In this document: positions 45,008-53,175 of the stretch, piece by piece
Layout: every line of letters begins with the position of its first letter
Numbering within the stretch: the first letter of the stretch is position 1
Assembly (NCBI RefSeq): GCF_022397915.1
Contig: NZ_JAKEUO010000020.1
Coordinates: forward strand, 1-64,000
Reading direction: 5' to 3'
Origin: Vibrio sp. Isolate34
GTDB taxonomy: Bacteria; Pseudomonadota; Gammaproteobacteria; Enterobacterales; Vibrionaceae
Length of the DNA: 64,000 bases
Notes under the pieces: generated by a model
The model's input: the letters and a program-made list of their open reading frames with translations, nothing else
The model's database searches: none
Told to the model about the DNA's origin: nothing
Position numbers and translations under genes: made by a program

Positions 45008-46474
45008 ATGAAACAAGTCAATGTAGATGTAGCAGTTATCGGGGGCGGTACGGCAGGTCTAGGATCATACCGCGCTGCAAAAGCACACACTGACAGTGTC
45101 GTGATGATTGAAGGCGGCCCTTACGGTACTACCTGTGCTCGCGTTGGTTGTATGCCATCTAAACTGCTTATTGCTGCTGCGGAAAGCGTACACCAAATCG
45201 AGAAAGCTCCGGCTTTTGGCGTTCACCCACAAGGCGATATCGTGATTAACGGCCGTGAAGTGATGGATCGAGTGAAGTTTGAACGTGACCGTTTTGTTGG
45301 TTTTGTTTTAGAAGGCGTTGATGAAATCCCAGATCAAGACAAGATCTCTGGTTACGCAAAATTCTTAGACGACAACACGCTACAAATTGATGACCACACG
45401 ATTGTGACAGCTAAGCGTATTGTTATCGCGACAGGTTCGCGTCCTGCATACCCTGCAGTTTGGAATGAACTAGGCGACCGCCTAATCATTAACGATGATG
45501 TGTTCAGTTGGGATGATTTACCAGAATCAGTTGCTGTATTTGGCCCTGGCGTTATTGGCCTTGAGCTTGGTCAATCGCTGCACCGCTTAGGTGTGAAGAC
45601 CAAACTGTTCGGTTTGGGTGGTCAAGTTGGCCCAGTAACCGACCCAGAGATCATGGCTTACGCAGACAAAGCCTTCAATGAAGAGTTCTACCTAGATGCC
45701 GACGTAAAAATCGAAAGCATGAAGCGTATTACCACTGAATCGGGTGAGCCACGTGTCGAAATCCAGTTCATCAATAAGCAAGGTGAGCTAGAAACTAACA
45801 TCGTTGAGTACGTACTGGCAGCAACAGGTCGTCGTCCTAATACAGATAAACTTGGCCTAGAGAATACCTCTCTTGAGCTTGATGAGCGTGGTGTTCCAGT
45901 CGCAGACCACTACACGCTACAAACATCATTGCCATCAGTATTTATTGCGGGTGATGCAAGCAACCAACTACCTCTGTTACATGAAGCAGCAGACCAAGCG
46001 CGCATTGCCGGCGACAACGCAGGTCGCTTCCCTGAGATTCGTGCAAGCCTACGCCGCTCTAAAATCTCAGCGGTTTTCTCTGACCCGCAAATCGCGATGG
46101 TTGGTGAAACGTACAAAGAAATCACCACCCGCTTAGGCACATGTGGTTGTTTCGCAACGGGTGAAGTGTCTTTTGAAAACCAAGGTCGTTCACGAGTGAT
46201 GCTACGCAACAAAGGTATTCTGCACGTATACGGCGAGCAAGGTACTGGTCGCTTCCTTGGTGCTGAGATGATGGGACCAAACGCAGAACATTTGGCGCAC
46301 TTGTTAGCATGGGCACACCAGAACAAAATGACAGTTTCTGAAATGCTAGACATGCCGTTCTACCACCCAGTAATCGAAGAGGGTGTACGAACTGCCCTAC
46401 GTGACCTGAATGCGAAACTGCACCTAGGTCCAGAGATGGTGAAACACTGCCTAGACTGTGGTCCAGGTTGTTAA
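45008..46474 (+). CDS. Dihydrolipoamide dehydrogenase-like FAD disulfide reductase with Cys-rich tail
   Basis: The 488-residue pyridine nucleotide-disulfide oxidoreductase has an FAD motif VIGGGTAGLGS (about 10-20), the redox pair Cys43-Cys48 in TTCARVGCMPSKLL, an NAD(P) motif GPGVIGLELGQS and VFIAGDAS. The C-terminal catalytic His-Glu lies in FYHPVIEEGVRTAL. The last residues HCLDCGPGC hold three extra cysteines not found in standard Lpd, reminiscent of the C-terminal redox tails of mercuric and thioredoxin reductases. No pyruvate dehydrogenase genes are near; it sits behind PGdx, suggesting a thiol-reduction role. ATG 45008 is the family start. Confidence 0.88.
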   Translation: MKQVNVDVAVIGGGTAGLGSYRAAKAHTDSVVMIEGGPYGTTCARVGCMPSKLLIAAAESVHQIEKAPAFGVHPQGDIVINGREVMDRVKFERDRFVGFVLEGVDEIPDQDKISGYAKFLDDNTLQIDDHTIVTAKRIVIATGSRPAYPAVWNELGDRLIINDDVFSWDDLPESVAVFGPGVIGLELGQSLHRLGVKTKLFGLGGQVGPVTDPEIMAYADKAFNEEFYLDADVKIESMKRITTESGEPRVEIQFINKQGELETNIVEYVLAATGRRPNTDKLGLENTSLELDERGVPVADHYTLQTSLPSVFIAGDASNQLPLLHEAADQARIAGDNAGRFPEIRASLRRSKISAVFSDPQIAMVGETYKEITTRLGTCGCFATGEVSFENQGRSRVMLRNKGILHVYGEQGTGRFLGAEMMGPNAEHLAHLLAWAHQNKMTVSEMLDMPFYHPVIEEGVRTALRDLNAKLHLGPEMVKHCLDCGPGC

Positions 46475-46528
46475 TCTCAGTTGATTGAGACAGGTAACCA
46501 TTTGCTCTATTAACATAGATTAGATACT

Positions 46529-46557
46529 AAAAAGGAAAGCCAATGGCTTTCCTTTTT
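46529..46557 (+). terminator. Terminator after the disulfide reductase gene
   Basis: AAAAAGGAAAGCC/GGCTTTCCTTTTT with loop AAT, followed by more T. Confidence 0.9.
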
Positions 46558-46580
46558 GTTTTTGGCAACGAGCAAATAAT

Positions 46581-46694
46581 AGATTCCCGATTACGCTCCT
46601 TCGTCGCTTTCGGGAATGACGTTGATTTATTTTAGCAACTAAACCAAAACTTAATCCGTCATTCCAGAACTGAGGGACGAGGTATCTGGAATCT
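46581..46694. repeat. Pair of REP-like palindromic elements in opposite orientation
   Basis: Element one (46581-46621) begins AGATTCCCG and ends CGGGAATGACG. Element two (46657-46694) begins CGTCATTCCAGA and ends TCTGGAATCT. Each is an imperfect palindrome, and their outer ends (AGATTCC and GGAATCT; GGAATGACG and CGTCATTCC) are mutually complementary, so the pair can form one long stem. This resembles interspersed REP/MITE-type repeats of proteobacteria. Confidence 0.65.
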
Positions 46695-46729
46695 CTTGAA
46701 GCCGTTGCTTACCGCTAAAACTCAGAGAA

Positions 46730-47077
46730 TTATTTCTCAGCAGCAATCACAGAGATTTCAACTAATAACGCTTCGCGAGCCATGTCGCCAGTCACACATG
46801 CGCGAGCTGGAGCGTGACCTTCTGGTACCCATGCATCCCAAACAGCGTTCATTTCTTGGAAGTCTTTCATGTCTTTCAAGTAAATAGTTGCTGACAGCAT
46901 GTGCTCTTTGTCGCTGCCAGCTTGCTCAAGTAGCGCTTCCACTTTGTCTAGCATGGTTTGTGTTTGTTCAGTAATGTCTTTGGTTGCATCAGCACAAACT
47001 TGGCCACATAGGTAGATAGTACCGTTGTGTTTAACAATACGGCTCATGCGTTGCTTGGTTTCTTGGCGCTCAATCAT
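46730..47077 (-). CDS. RidA family protein
   Basis: The 115-residue member of the YjgF/YER057c/UK114 family has ACVTGDMAREALLVEISVIA at the C-terminal end and IYLCGQVCADATKDITEQTQ near the N-terminus. True RidA enzymes hydrolyse reactive enamines/imines and have an Arg in ARAxV; here ARACVT carries it, so deaminase activity is plausible. It resembles the YoaB-like subgroup more than RidA proper. Confidence 0.85.
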   Translation of the reverse strand: MIERQETKQRMSRIVKHNGTIYLCGQVCADATKDITEQTQTMLDKVEALLEQAGSDKEHMLSATIYLKDMKDFQEMNAVWDAWVPEGHAPARACVTGDMAREALLVEISVIAAEK

Positions 47078-47164
47078 CGATCTTCTCTCTCTATGTCACC
47101 GTGATCCAATATCTTGTGACGTGGTATTATCAGGGCAACAAGCATAACGCGAATCAAGCCCAAG

Positions 47165-47413
47165 ATGACATGTCTTCATTGCAATAAAAATGAAAAAATC
47201 TTCAATAAACTCGGTCGCTGCCAACGTTGTATGAATCAGCTCATGGTGCTGTCGATCTTGAGTTGGGGAACATGGTGGTTATTTTTCAGGGAAGACCCTA
47301 AAACCATCAATGCCATCGCTTTGATGATGGCGGCTTTCGCGTTCAGTGGCTTGCTATCGCTACATTGGATAATGAAGTTTGTGGTGCTGCCTTTAAGGAA
47401 CAAAAAGCGTTAG
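47165..47413 (+). CDS. DUF3624 small membrane protein with Cys motifs
   Basis: The 82-residue protein has an N-terminal CLHCNK and CQRC (about residues 3-22) suited to bind zinc, then two membrane helices (about 26-41 and 48-68) and a basic tail. This matches DUF3624, a family I associate with vibrios. The function is unknown. It is convergent with argH and divergent from the RidA-like gene. Confidence 0.75.
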   Translation: MTCLHCNKNEKIFNKLGRCQRCMNQLMVLSILSWGTWWLFFREDPKTINAIALMMAAFAFSGLLSLHWIMKFVVLPLRNKKR

Positions 47414-47521
47414 CTGAGGTGTTTGTTGGATTGGCAATAATGGTTAGATGATAGGTTCAATACTCCGACAATTTGGTCACAACCATCGAACGAGTATAAT
47501 TTCCCAAACAGCAGATAGAAA

Positions 47522-47571
47522 AAAGCCCCAGAACCAATCGATTCTAGGGCTTTCTTAGAAAATTCTAAGAA
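47522..47571. terminator. Terminator and second inverted repeat after the DUF3624 gene
   Basis: AAAGCCCCAGAA/TTCTAGGGCTTT (47522-47553, one mismatch) is followed at once by TTCTTAGAA-AA-TTCTAAGAA (47552-47571). The T-rich stretch after the first stem fits termination of the plus-strand gene. Confidence 0.65.
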
Positions 47572-47617
47572 AAAGCAGTGGTACTTTAATAGACCGGGCT
47601 TTTCTTAATTTGTTCCC

Positions 47618-47647
47618 AAAAAAGATCAGATTTTTGATCTTTTTTTT
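47618..47647. terminator. Bidirectional terminator after argH
   Basis: AAAAAAGATCA/TGATCTTTTTT with a short loop and long A and T runs on both sides, 22 bp from the argH stop. Confidence 0.85.
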
Positions 47648-47668
47648 AGGGACTATAAAATCAATGCC

Positions 47669-49543
47669 TTATGCAACATTCACCTTAGCGATAATCTGTT
47701 CGACCAAATTCACTTCCAAAGCCACTTCATCACACGCATGTTGACGAGGACACTGGTCACAATCTTTCAGTACCTTCTCAGGTAGCAGAGATTTCGATGT
47801 TGGTAAGAAGTCGTGCTTCATAAAGAACTCAGGCGTACGAGTCAGCACAAACACCTTCTTGATGGCCATTTGACGTGCTTTCTCAACCAAGTGCTGAACA
47901 ATCGCGGTTCCCTGCCCTTGACCTTGCCAACCGGCTTCAACGCCCAGTGAACGTATTTCCGCTAACCCAGAGTCATACACATAGAGCGATGCACAACCTG
48001 TCACCTCACCATGATGTTCTGCGACCGCAAACGAACCAATATCACGCACCAGTTCATTACGAGAACGAGGTAGGTTTTCACCCATATTCGCCCAGTAAGC
48101 CACCATGCCTTCCAATGCTTCGATGTCAGTCAAACGAGCAGGACGAACCTTCACGATAGAAGTATCACGCTGCGCCAAACGTTTCTCAGCTTGGTCTACT
48201 GCGTAAGCCACTTGTTGTGGTGATACACCACCTAGCGCGCTACGTTTTTCAAGACACGATTCAATGGTCAGGATGTCATACACATCCTCTTCAATCACCT
48301 CAGAGAACTCTTTCATCTCTGCGATGGTTAATTCTTCCAGTGCACAACCTTTAGCAATCGCCGCCACTACTGTTACACCCACAATATGGTGAGCTTCACG
48401 GAAAGGAATGCCTTTCGCTACTAGGTAATCAGCCAGTTCAGTAGAGTTTGCATAACCTTGCTTCGCTGCTTCCAGTGTACGTTCGCCGTTCACTTTAATG
48501 CCGTCAAAACAGAGCGCAGCCATTTCCATACAGTCATTCCAAGTGTCTAAAGCGTCGAACAGACCTTCTTTATCTTCTTGCATGTCTTTGTTGTACGCCA
48601 AAGGCAGAGCTTTTACTGTCATCATCATTGCGGCTAATGAACCATATACACGGCCAGTTTTGCCACGGATAAGTTCTAACGCATCCGGGTTTTTCTTTTG
48701 TGGCATCAGAGATGAACCTGACGTCACGGTATCCGCTAACTCGATGAAGTTTGATTCACCAGAGTTGTAGAAAATCATATCTTCAGCAAGGCGCGAAAGG
48801 TGAAGCATAGAGATAGAAGCGATCGACATCAGCTCCATCACATGGTCTCGGTCAGATACTGAATCGAGAGAGTTACGCGTTGCACGACGGAAACCTAAGT
48901 TGTGAGCTAACTCTTCACGGTCCATCGGGTAAGCGGTTCCTGCAAGGGCACCAGAACCCAGCGGACATGTATCTAGACGCTTAATCGCATCATTCAAACG
49001 AGAATAATCACGCTCAAGCATTTCAACGTAAGCCAAGCACCAGTGAGCAAAAGTTACCGGCTGAGCACGTTGTAAGTGAGTGTAGCCAGGAAGCACGGTT
49101 TCTTGATGCTGAGAAGCAACATTCACCATTTGGCTCTGTAGGCGATCCAATGCCAATAGAAGTTGGTTACCTTGCTGACGACACCATAATTTCAGGTCGG
49201 TCGCCACTTGGTCATTACGAGAACGGCCAGTGTGAAGCTTTTTACCCAAGTCACCAACTTTGCCGATAAGTTGTTGCTCAACCCAGCTGTGAATATCTTC
49301 TGCATCAGAACGTAGAATCTGTTCAGGATCTTCCATCACCTCAAGTTTTAGCTCATTCAGCGCTAACTCAAGCTTCTGTTGCTCTTCTTCTGTTAATACG
49401 TTGACCGACAGTAGAGCTTTAGACCAGGCAATTGAGCCCACAATGTCTTGCTCAGCCAATCGGTAATCAAAACGAAGAGAATCGTTAAAATCTTTGAACC
49501 GGGTGTCTGCTGCTTGGGTAAATCTACCGCCCCATAATGCCAT
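47669..49543 (-). CDS. argH: Argininosuccinate lyase fused to N-acetylglutamate synthase domain (ArgHA)
   Basis: The 624-residue fusion joins argininosuccinate lyase (about 1-455) with the signature GSSLMPQKKNPD (about 278-289) to a C-terminal GNAT acetyltransferase (about 461-624) with RSLGVEAGWQGQGQGTAIV as acetyl-CoA site and a DCDQCPRQHAC cysteine cluster. It can thus catalyse the last step (arginine and fumarate) and the first step (N-acetylglutamate) of the pathway. The fusion is known in Vibrio and Moritella. The gene is separated from argG by a terminator and a 347-bp spacer with candidate ARG boxes. Confidence 0.95.
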   Translation of the reverse strand: MALWGGRFTQAADTRFKDFNDSLRFDYRLAEQDIVGSIAWSKALLSVNVLTEEEQQKLELALNELKLEVMEDPEQILRSDAEDIHSWVEQQLIGKVGDLGKKLHTGRSRNDQVATDLKLWCRQQGNQLLLALDRLQSQMVNVASQHQETVLPGYTHLQRAQPVTFAHWCLAYVEMLERDYSRLNDAIKRLDTCPLGSGALAGTAYPMDREELAHNLGFRRATRNSLDSVSDRDHVMELMSIASISMLHLSRLAEDMIFYNSGESNFIELADTVTSGSSLMPQKKNPDALELIRGKTGRVYGSLAAMMMTVKALPLAYNKDMQEDKEGLFDALDTWNDCMEMAALCFDGIKVNGERTLEAAKQGYANSTELADYLVAKGIPFREAHHIVGVTVVAAIAKGCALEELTIAEMKEFSEVIEEDVYDILTIESCLEKRSALGGVSPQQVAYAVDQAEKRLAQRDTSIVKVRPARLTDIEALEGMVAYWANMGENLPRSRNELVRDIGSFAVAEHHGEVTGCASLYVYDSGLAEIRSLGVEAGWQGQGQGTAIVQHLVEKARQMAIKKVFVLTRTPEFFMKHDFLPTSKSLLPEKVLKDCDQCPRQHACDEVALEVNLVEQIIAKVNVA

Positions 49544-49786
49544 TGTGTATCTCCTAATTGCACAGTGCTCACTGTTTTTGCAAATGATAATTCTGATTAA
49601 GATTCAGTATTTTTCTGATGGTTTAAACTTACGGCAATTCAAAATGAAAATAAAGTATTAATTCATTATTTTTACATATTTATTCACAGAAAGTTGAATC
49701 CATTGATTATTTTCAGCGTGGAGCGCGAATTATATGCCATTCGATAGTAAAAACCGAAGCTGATTTATTAGGCGGATAGAAACTAA
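49544..49786 (-). other. argH upstream region
   Basis: An AT-rich region without a gene. It must hold the argH promoter because a terminator closes argG upstream. Three ATTCA half-sites occur (49637, 49661, 49682). I cannot fix a -10/-35 pair. Confidence 0.45.
49652..49686. promoter_or_regulatory. Candidate tandem ArgR boxes upstream of argH
   Basis: AAAGT-ATTA-ATTCA (49652-49665) and TACAT-ATTT-ATTCA (49673-49686) have their ATTCA halves exactly 21 bp apart, the spacing of paired 18-bp ARG boxes with a 3-bp gap. The downstream halves are perfect; the upstream halves are degenerate (2/5 and 3/5). Confidence 0.45.
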
Positions 49787-49821
49787 AAAGCCCACTCACT
49801 AATCAATAGTGAATGGGCTTT
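49787..49821 (-). terminator. Terminator after argG
   Basis: AAAGCCCACTCACTA/TAGTGAATGGGCTTT with one mismatch and loop ATCAA. On the minus strand TTTTTAG follows. It lies 70 bp after the argG stop. Confidence 0.82.
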
Positions 49822-49890
49822 GCATAATAATGTCTGTTTACTGACCTTTAATCTTTCATCAAAGGCTAGTTCACTAACTCATTGTTAGGA

Positions 49891-51102
49891 TTACTTTTGG
49901 CTATTCAGAGCACGGATACGGCTTGATAGCGAGTAAAGGCGGATGAAGCCTTCAGCGTGGCTTTGGTCGTAAACTTCATCTTCACCAAAGGTTGCAAACT
50001 CTTCAGAGTATAGGCTGTTGTCAGAACGCTTCTGAGTTACCGTTGCATGGCCTTTGTAAAGCTTGATAACCACTTCACCATTCACGTCTTGTGCTAGCTC
50101 TTCTGTCGCTGCAAGGATTGACTTACATAGTGGAGTGAACCAACGACCGTCGTATACAAGGTGAGAAGCTTTAACACCTAGCTCTTCACGGAATTCGAAT
50201 GCCGCTTTATCAAGAACCAGTTGCTCAACTGCGCGCAGTGCTTCCATCATGATTGTGCCACCCGGAGTTTCGTAACAACCACGAGACTTCATACCTACAA
50301 GACGGTTTTCTACGATATCGATACGACCAACACCGTGCTTAGCACCCTTCTCGTTTAGGTAAACCAGTGCGTTGTATGGCGTCATTGTTTCGCCATCAAC
50401 CGCTACCACTTCGCCTTTTTCAACTTTCAGCGTTACTGTTTCAGATTCGTTTGGCGCTTGCTCTGGGTCTACAGTCCAAGCCCAGCAATCTTCGTTTGGC
50501 GCATTCCATGTATCTTCTAGAACGCCACCTTCTGTAGAGATGTGCCATGCGTTTGCATCACGCGAGTAAATCTTAGTAAGAGAAGCAGTACAAGGGATGT
50601 TACGTTCTGCTAGGTAATCTAGACACTCTTCACGGCTCACTAGATCCCACTCACGCCATGGTGCAATTACGTGTAGGTCTGGTGCTAGTGCTGCGAATGC
50701 ACCTTCAAAACGAACTTGGTCATTACCTTTACCAGTACAACCGTGACACAGTGCGTCAGCACCGACTTTACGTGCGACTTCAACCTGCGCTTTCGCGATG
50801 ATTGGACGAGCCATAGAAGTACCTAGTAGGTATTTGCCTTCGTAGTAAGCGCCTGTTTTTAGTGTTGGGTAGATGTAATCTGCCACCATCTCTTCTTTAA
50901 GGTCAGCGATGTAACACTCTGAAGCACCAGAAGCTTTTGCTTTCTCTTCGATACCAATCAACTCTTCGTCGCCTTGACCAACATCCGCGACAAACGCAAC
51001 CACTTCACAGTCATAGTTCTCTTTCAACCATGGAATGATTACTGATGTGTCTAGACCGCCAGAGTAGGCTACTACAACTTTCTTTACGTTAACTTTGCTC
51101 AT
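49891..51102 (-). CDS. argG: Argininosuccinate synthase
   Basis: ArgG joins citrulline and aspartate with ATP. The 403-residue product starts MSKVNVKKVVVAYSGGLDTS with the N-type ATP pyrophosphatase loop SGGLDTS and contains HGCTGKGNDQVRFE (about 116-129). The ATG at 51102 has AGGAGAAAG upstream; a longer in-frame form is not supported. It follows argB after 113 bp. Confidence 0.97.
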   Translation of the reverse strand: MSKVNVKKVVVAYSGGLDTSVIIPWLKENYDCEVVAFVADVGQGDEELIGIEEKAKASGASECYIADLKEEMVADYIYPTLKTGAYYEGKYLLGTSMARPIIAKAQVEVARKVGADALCHGCTGKGNDQVRFEGAFAALAPDLHVIAPWREWDLVSREECLDYLAERNIPCTASLTKIYSRDANAWHISTEGGVLEDTWNAPNEDCWAWTVDPEQAPNESETVTLKVEKGEVVAVDGETMTPYNALVYLNEKGAKHGVGRIDIVENRLVGMKSRGCYETPGGTIMMEALRAVEQLVLDKAAFEFREELGVKASHLVYDGRWFTPLCKSILAATEELAQDVNGEVVIKLYKGHATVTQKRSDNSLYSEEFATFGEDEVYDQSHAEGFIRLYSLSSRIRALNSQK

Positions 51103-51215
51103 TTTCTTTCTCCTAGTTTCCATACTGCACATGGCGGTCAGCGTTGGAAATGACTTCATAATTATATGTTTATTTAGTTTGTCTAAATTCTTTAAGTAGT
51201 GACTCGTTGTGAGAA

Positions 51216-52004
51216 CTACTGAGGTAAAAACTGTGTTCCTATGCTTTTACCTGAAAACAGTTGTGTTAGCTTTTCTGGGTATCGCCAAGTAGCGACTTCG
51301 ATTGGTCGTCCGAGGTCGTTGGCGGCTTCTAGTGCGGCTTGAACCTTAACGATCATGCCGTCAGTAATCACTTTGCCTGCAATAAGGTCATCGGCTTGTT
51401 GTTGATTAAGGCTTGGAATGAGGTGGCCTTTGCCATCCAGCACACCACTTACATCAGAAAGAAGAACCAGTTCAGCATCAAGTGCGCCAGCAACGGCAAC
51501 CGCGGCTTGGTCGGCATTGACGTTCATCAGTTGACCTTGCTCAGTTAGACCAATTGAGCTGATGATTGGCAGTGCGCCAGCATTAAGAATCGCTTGCAGG
51601 ACGGTTGAGTCGCCCGGCTCCGCTTTTCCTACCGCACCCAGTTCAGGGTTCAGTTCGCTAACTTTGCATAAACCACCATCCGCTAGGCTCAAACCAACAG
51701 CATTGATACCGTCTTTAATCGCCTGACCTTGCAGTAATTTATTCGCCGTACCCGCTAGTGCACCCGCAATCACAGGGATCTGATCATAAGGAGTAACACG
51801 TAACCCTTCTTTCTTAACAGTTTCGAGGTTCAACTTATTCATCAAATCATCAACAAGGTAACCACCACCGTGAACAATCACGATTGGTCGTTGTGCTTGT
51901 TGTTGGTAAGCAGAGATAGCACCAAATAACTTGCTAAGTGTTTCACCACAAGATAGCGCAGCGCCACCTAACTTTATGATTAATGGTTGATTATTAAGGC
52001 TCAT
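51216..52004 (-). CDS. argB: Acetylglutamate kinase
   Basis: ArgB phosphorylates N-acetylglutamate. The 262-residue amino acid kinase begins with LIIKLGGAAL and has VHGGGYLVDDLM (about 44-55), NVNADQAAVAVAGAL (about 157-171) and TDGMIVKVQAALEA. The length fits the arginine-insensitive E. coli type without the N-terminal helix. It lies 12 bp downstream of argC. Confidence 0.97.
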   Translation of the reverse strand: MSLNNQPLIIKLGGAALSCGETLSKLFGAISAYQQQAQRPIVIVHGGGYLVDDLMNKLNLETVKKEGLRVTPYDQIPVIAGALAGTANKLLQGQAIKDGINAVGLSLADGGLCKVSELNPELGAVGKAEPGDSTVLQAILNAGALPIISSIGLTEQGQLMNVNADQAAVAVAGALDAELVLLSDVSGVLDGKGHLIPSLNQQQADDLIAGKVITDGMIVKVQAALEAANDLGRPIEVATWRYPEKLTQLFSGKSIGTQFLPQ

Positions 52005-52016
52005 ATCTAGATTTCC

Positions 52017-53021
52017 TTACACTAACGCAGTTAATGGCGCAAAACCATAACGTAAATTTAAACACTGCATCGCTTGGCTAGATGCACCTTTTAATAAGTT
52101 ATCAATCGCTGAAACAACGATGATGTGTTGACCTTGAACCTTCCAACCTAAATCGCAGAAAGGCGTTTGTTCTACATCTTGAATTCTTGGCAATGTCTCT
52201 TCGAGTAATCTCACCGCAGGTTTACCTTGGTAAGCTTGCTCAAAGGCATCTTGTATCTGTTGTTCTGTCACGCCTTCAGCCAATTTCATGGTGACGGTCG
52301 CTAAAATACCGCGCTTAAAGTTGCCGAGGTGCGGAGTAAAAATCACATCACATCCTAAGTGTGCAGCCATTTCAGGTTGATGACGGTGATTGAAGACGCC
52401 GTAAGCTTGCAGACTCACTTCGCAGAAGCTGTTAACCATGGTCGCCTTACGACCTGCTCCTGTAACACCACTGGTTGCGTTAATCACAGGCCATTGGTTC
52501 TCATCCAGCAACTTCGCTTCAACCAAAGGCTTAATCGCCAATTGTGATGCGGTTGGGTAACAACCTGCGACTGCGACAAGTTGAGCTTCTTTAATCGCTT
52601 GCTCATTCCATTCCGCTAAACCGTAAGCGGCTTTATCTAGCCATTGTTCGTGTTGGTGTTCAAAACCGTAGAACTCTTGGTAGAAGTTCTCGCCTTTAAC
52701 TCTGAAGGCACCCGATAGGTCGAACACTTGGCAATCGTTCTCTAGAAAGATTGGCGCTAGGTCGTGACTTACTTCGTGTGCAGTGGCTAAGAAAATCACA
52801 TCAGACTGCTTTGCCACTTCTTCTGGATTCGTTAATGGTTGTACTGGCATATCAATCAAGCCAGCTAACTTACCGTGCAGTGCCGCAATAGGTTTACCTG
52901 CGTCTACACTATTGGCTGAGACATATAAACCTGATAGCGTGAGCTCTGGGTGTCTGTTTATCATTAGAGCCAGTTCTGCTCCTGTGTAGCCGCTTGCGCC
53001 AATGATCGTGGTTTTCAACAT
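52017..53021 (-). CDS. argC: N-acetyl-gamma-glutamyl-phosphate reductase
   Basis: ArgC reduces acetylglutamyl phosphate with NADPH. The 334-residue enzyme has TIIGASGYTGAEL (about 4-16) and the catalytic Cys in VAVAGCYPTASQLA (about 150-163), plus GVTGAGRKA. It is the first gene of argCBG and divergent from argE. Confidence 0.97.
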   Translation of the reverse strand: MLKTTIIGASGYTGAELALMINRHPELTLSGLYVSANSVDAGKPIAALHGKLAGLIDMPVQPLTNPEEVAKQSDVIFLATAHEVSHDLAPIFLENDCQVFDLSGAFRVKGENFYQEFYGFEHQHEQWLDKAAYGLAEWNEQAIKEAQLVAVAGCYPTASQLAIKPLVEAKLLDENQWPVINATSGVTGAGRKATMVNSFCEVSLQAYGVFNHRHQPEMAAHLGCDVIFTPHLGNFKRGILATVTMKLAEGVTEQQIQDAFEQAYQGKPAVRLLEETLPRIQDVEQTPFCDLGWKVQGQHIIVVSAIDNLLKGASSQAMQCLNLRYGFAPLTALV

Positions 53022-53175
53022 CTCAACACATCCATTTCTGAGGTAAGTTACATTTCAAAATTTGACTATTCATACTTAATTTTTAGCTTTATTTGATTTC
53101 TTATGCATTAAATATGATTTAATATGTGTTTTACCGACTTATAGTTTTCCTGTCAATAGTAGAAGTGAAGATATT
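53022..53175. promoter_or_regulatory. Divergent argC/argE promoter region
   Basis: 154 bp of very AT-rich sequence between divergent arginine genes. By analogy with E. coli argE-argCBH it should hold ArgR sites. TGACT-ATTC-ATACT (near 53073) and TGCAT/TGATT-type half-sites near 53110-53130 are present, but none matches well. Confidence 0.4.

Noticed and set aside
47552..47571. TTCTTAGAA inverted repeat as an operator
   Set aside because: It lies between convergent genes and two terminators, where an operator would have nothing to control; more likely a terminator remnant.
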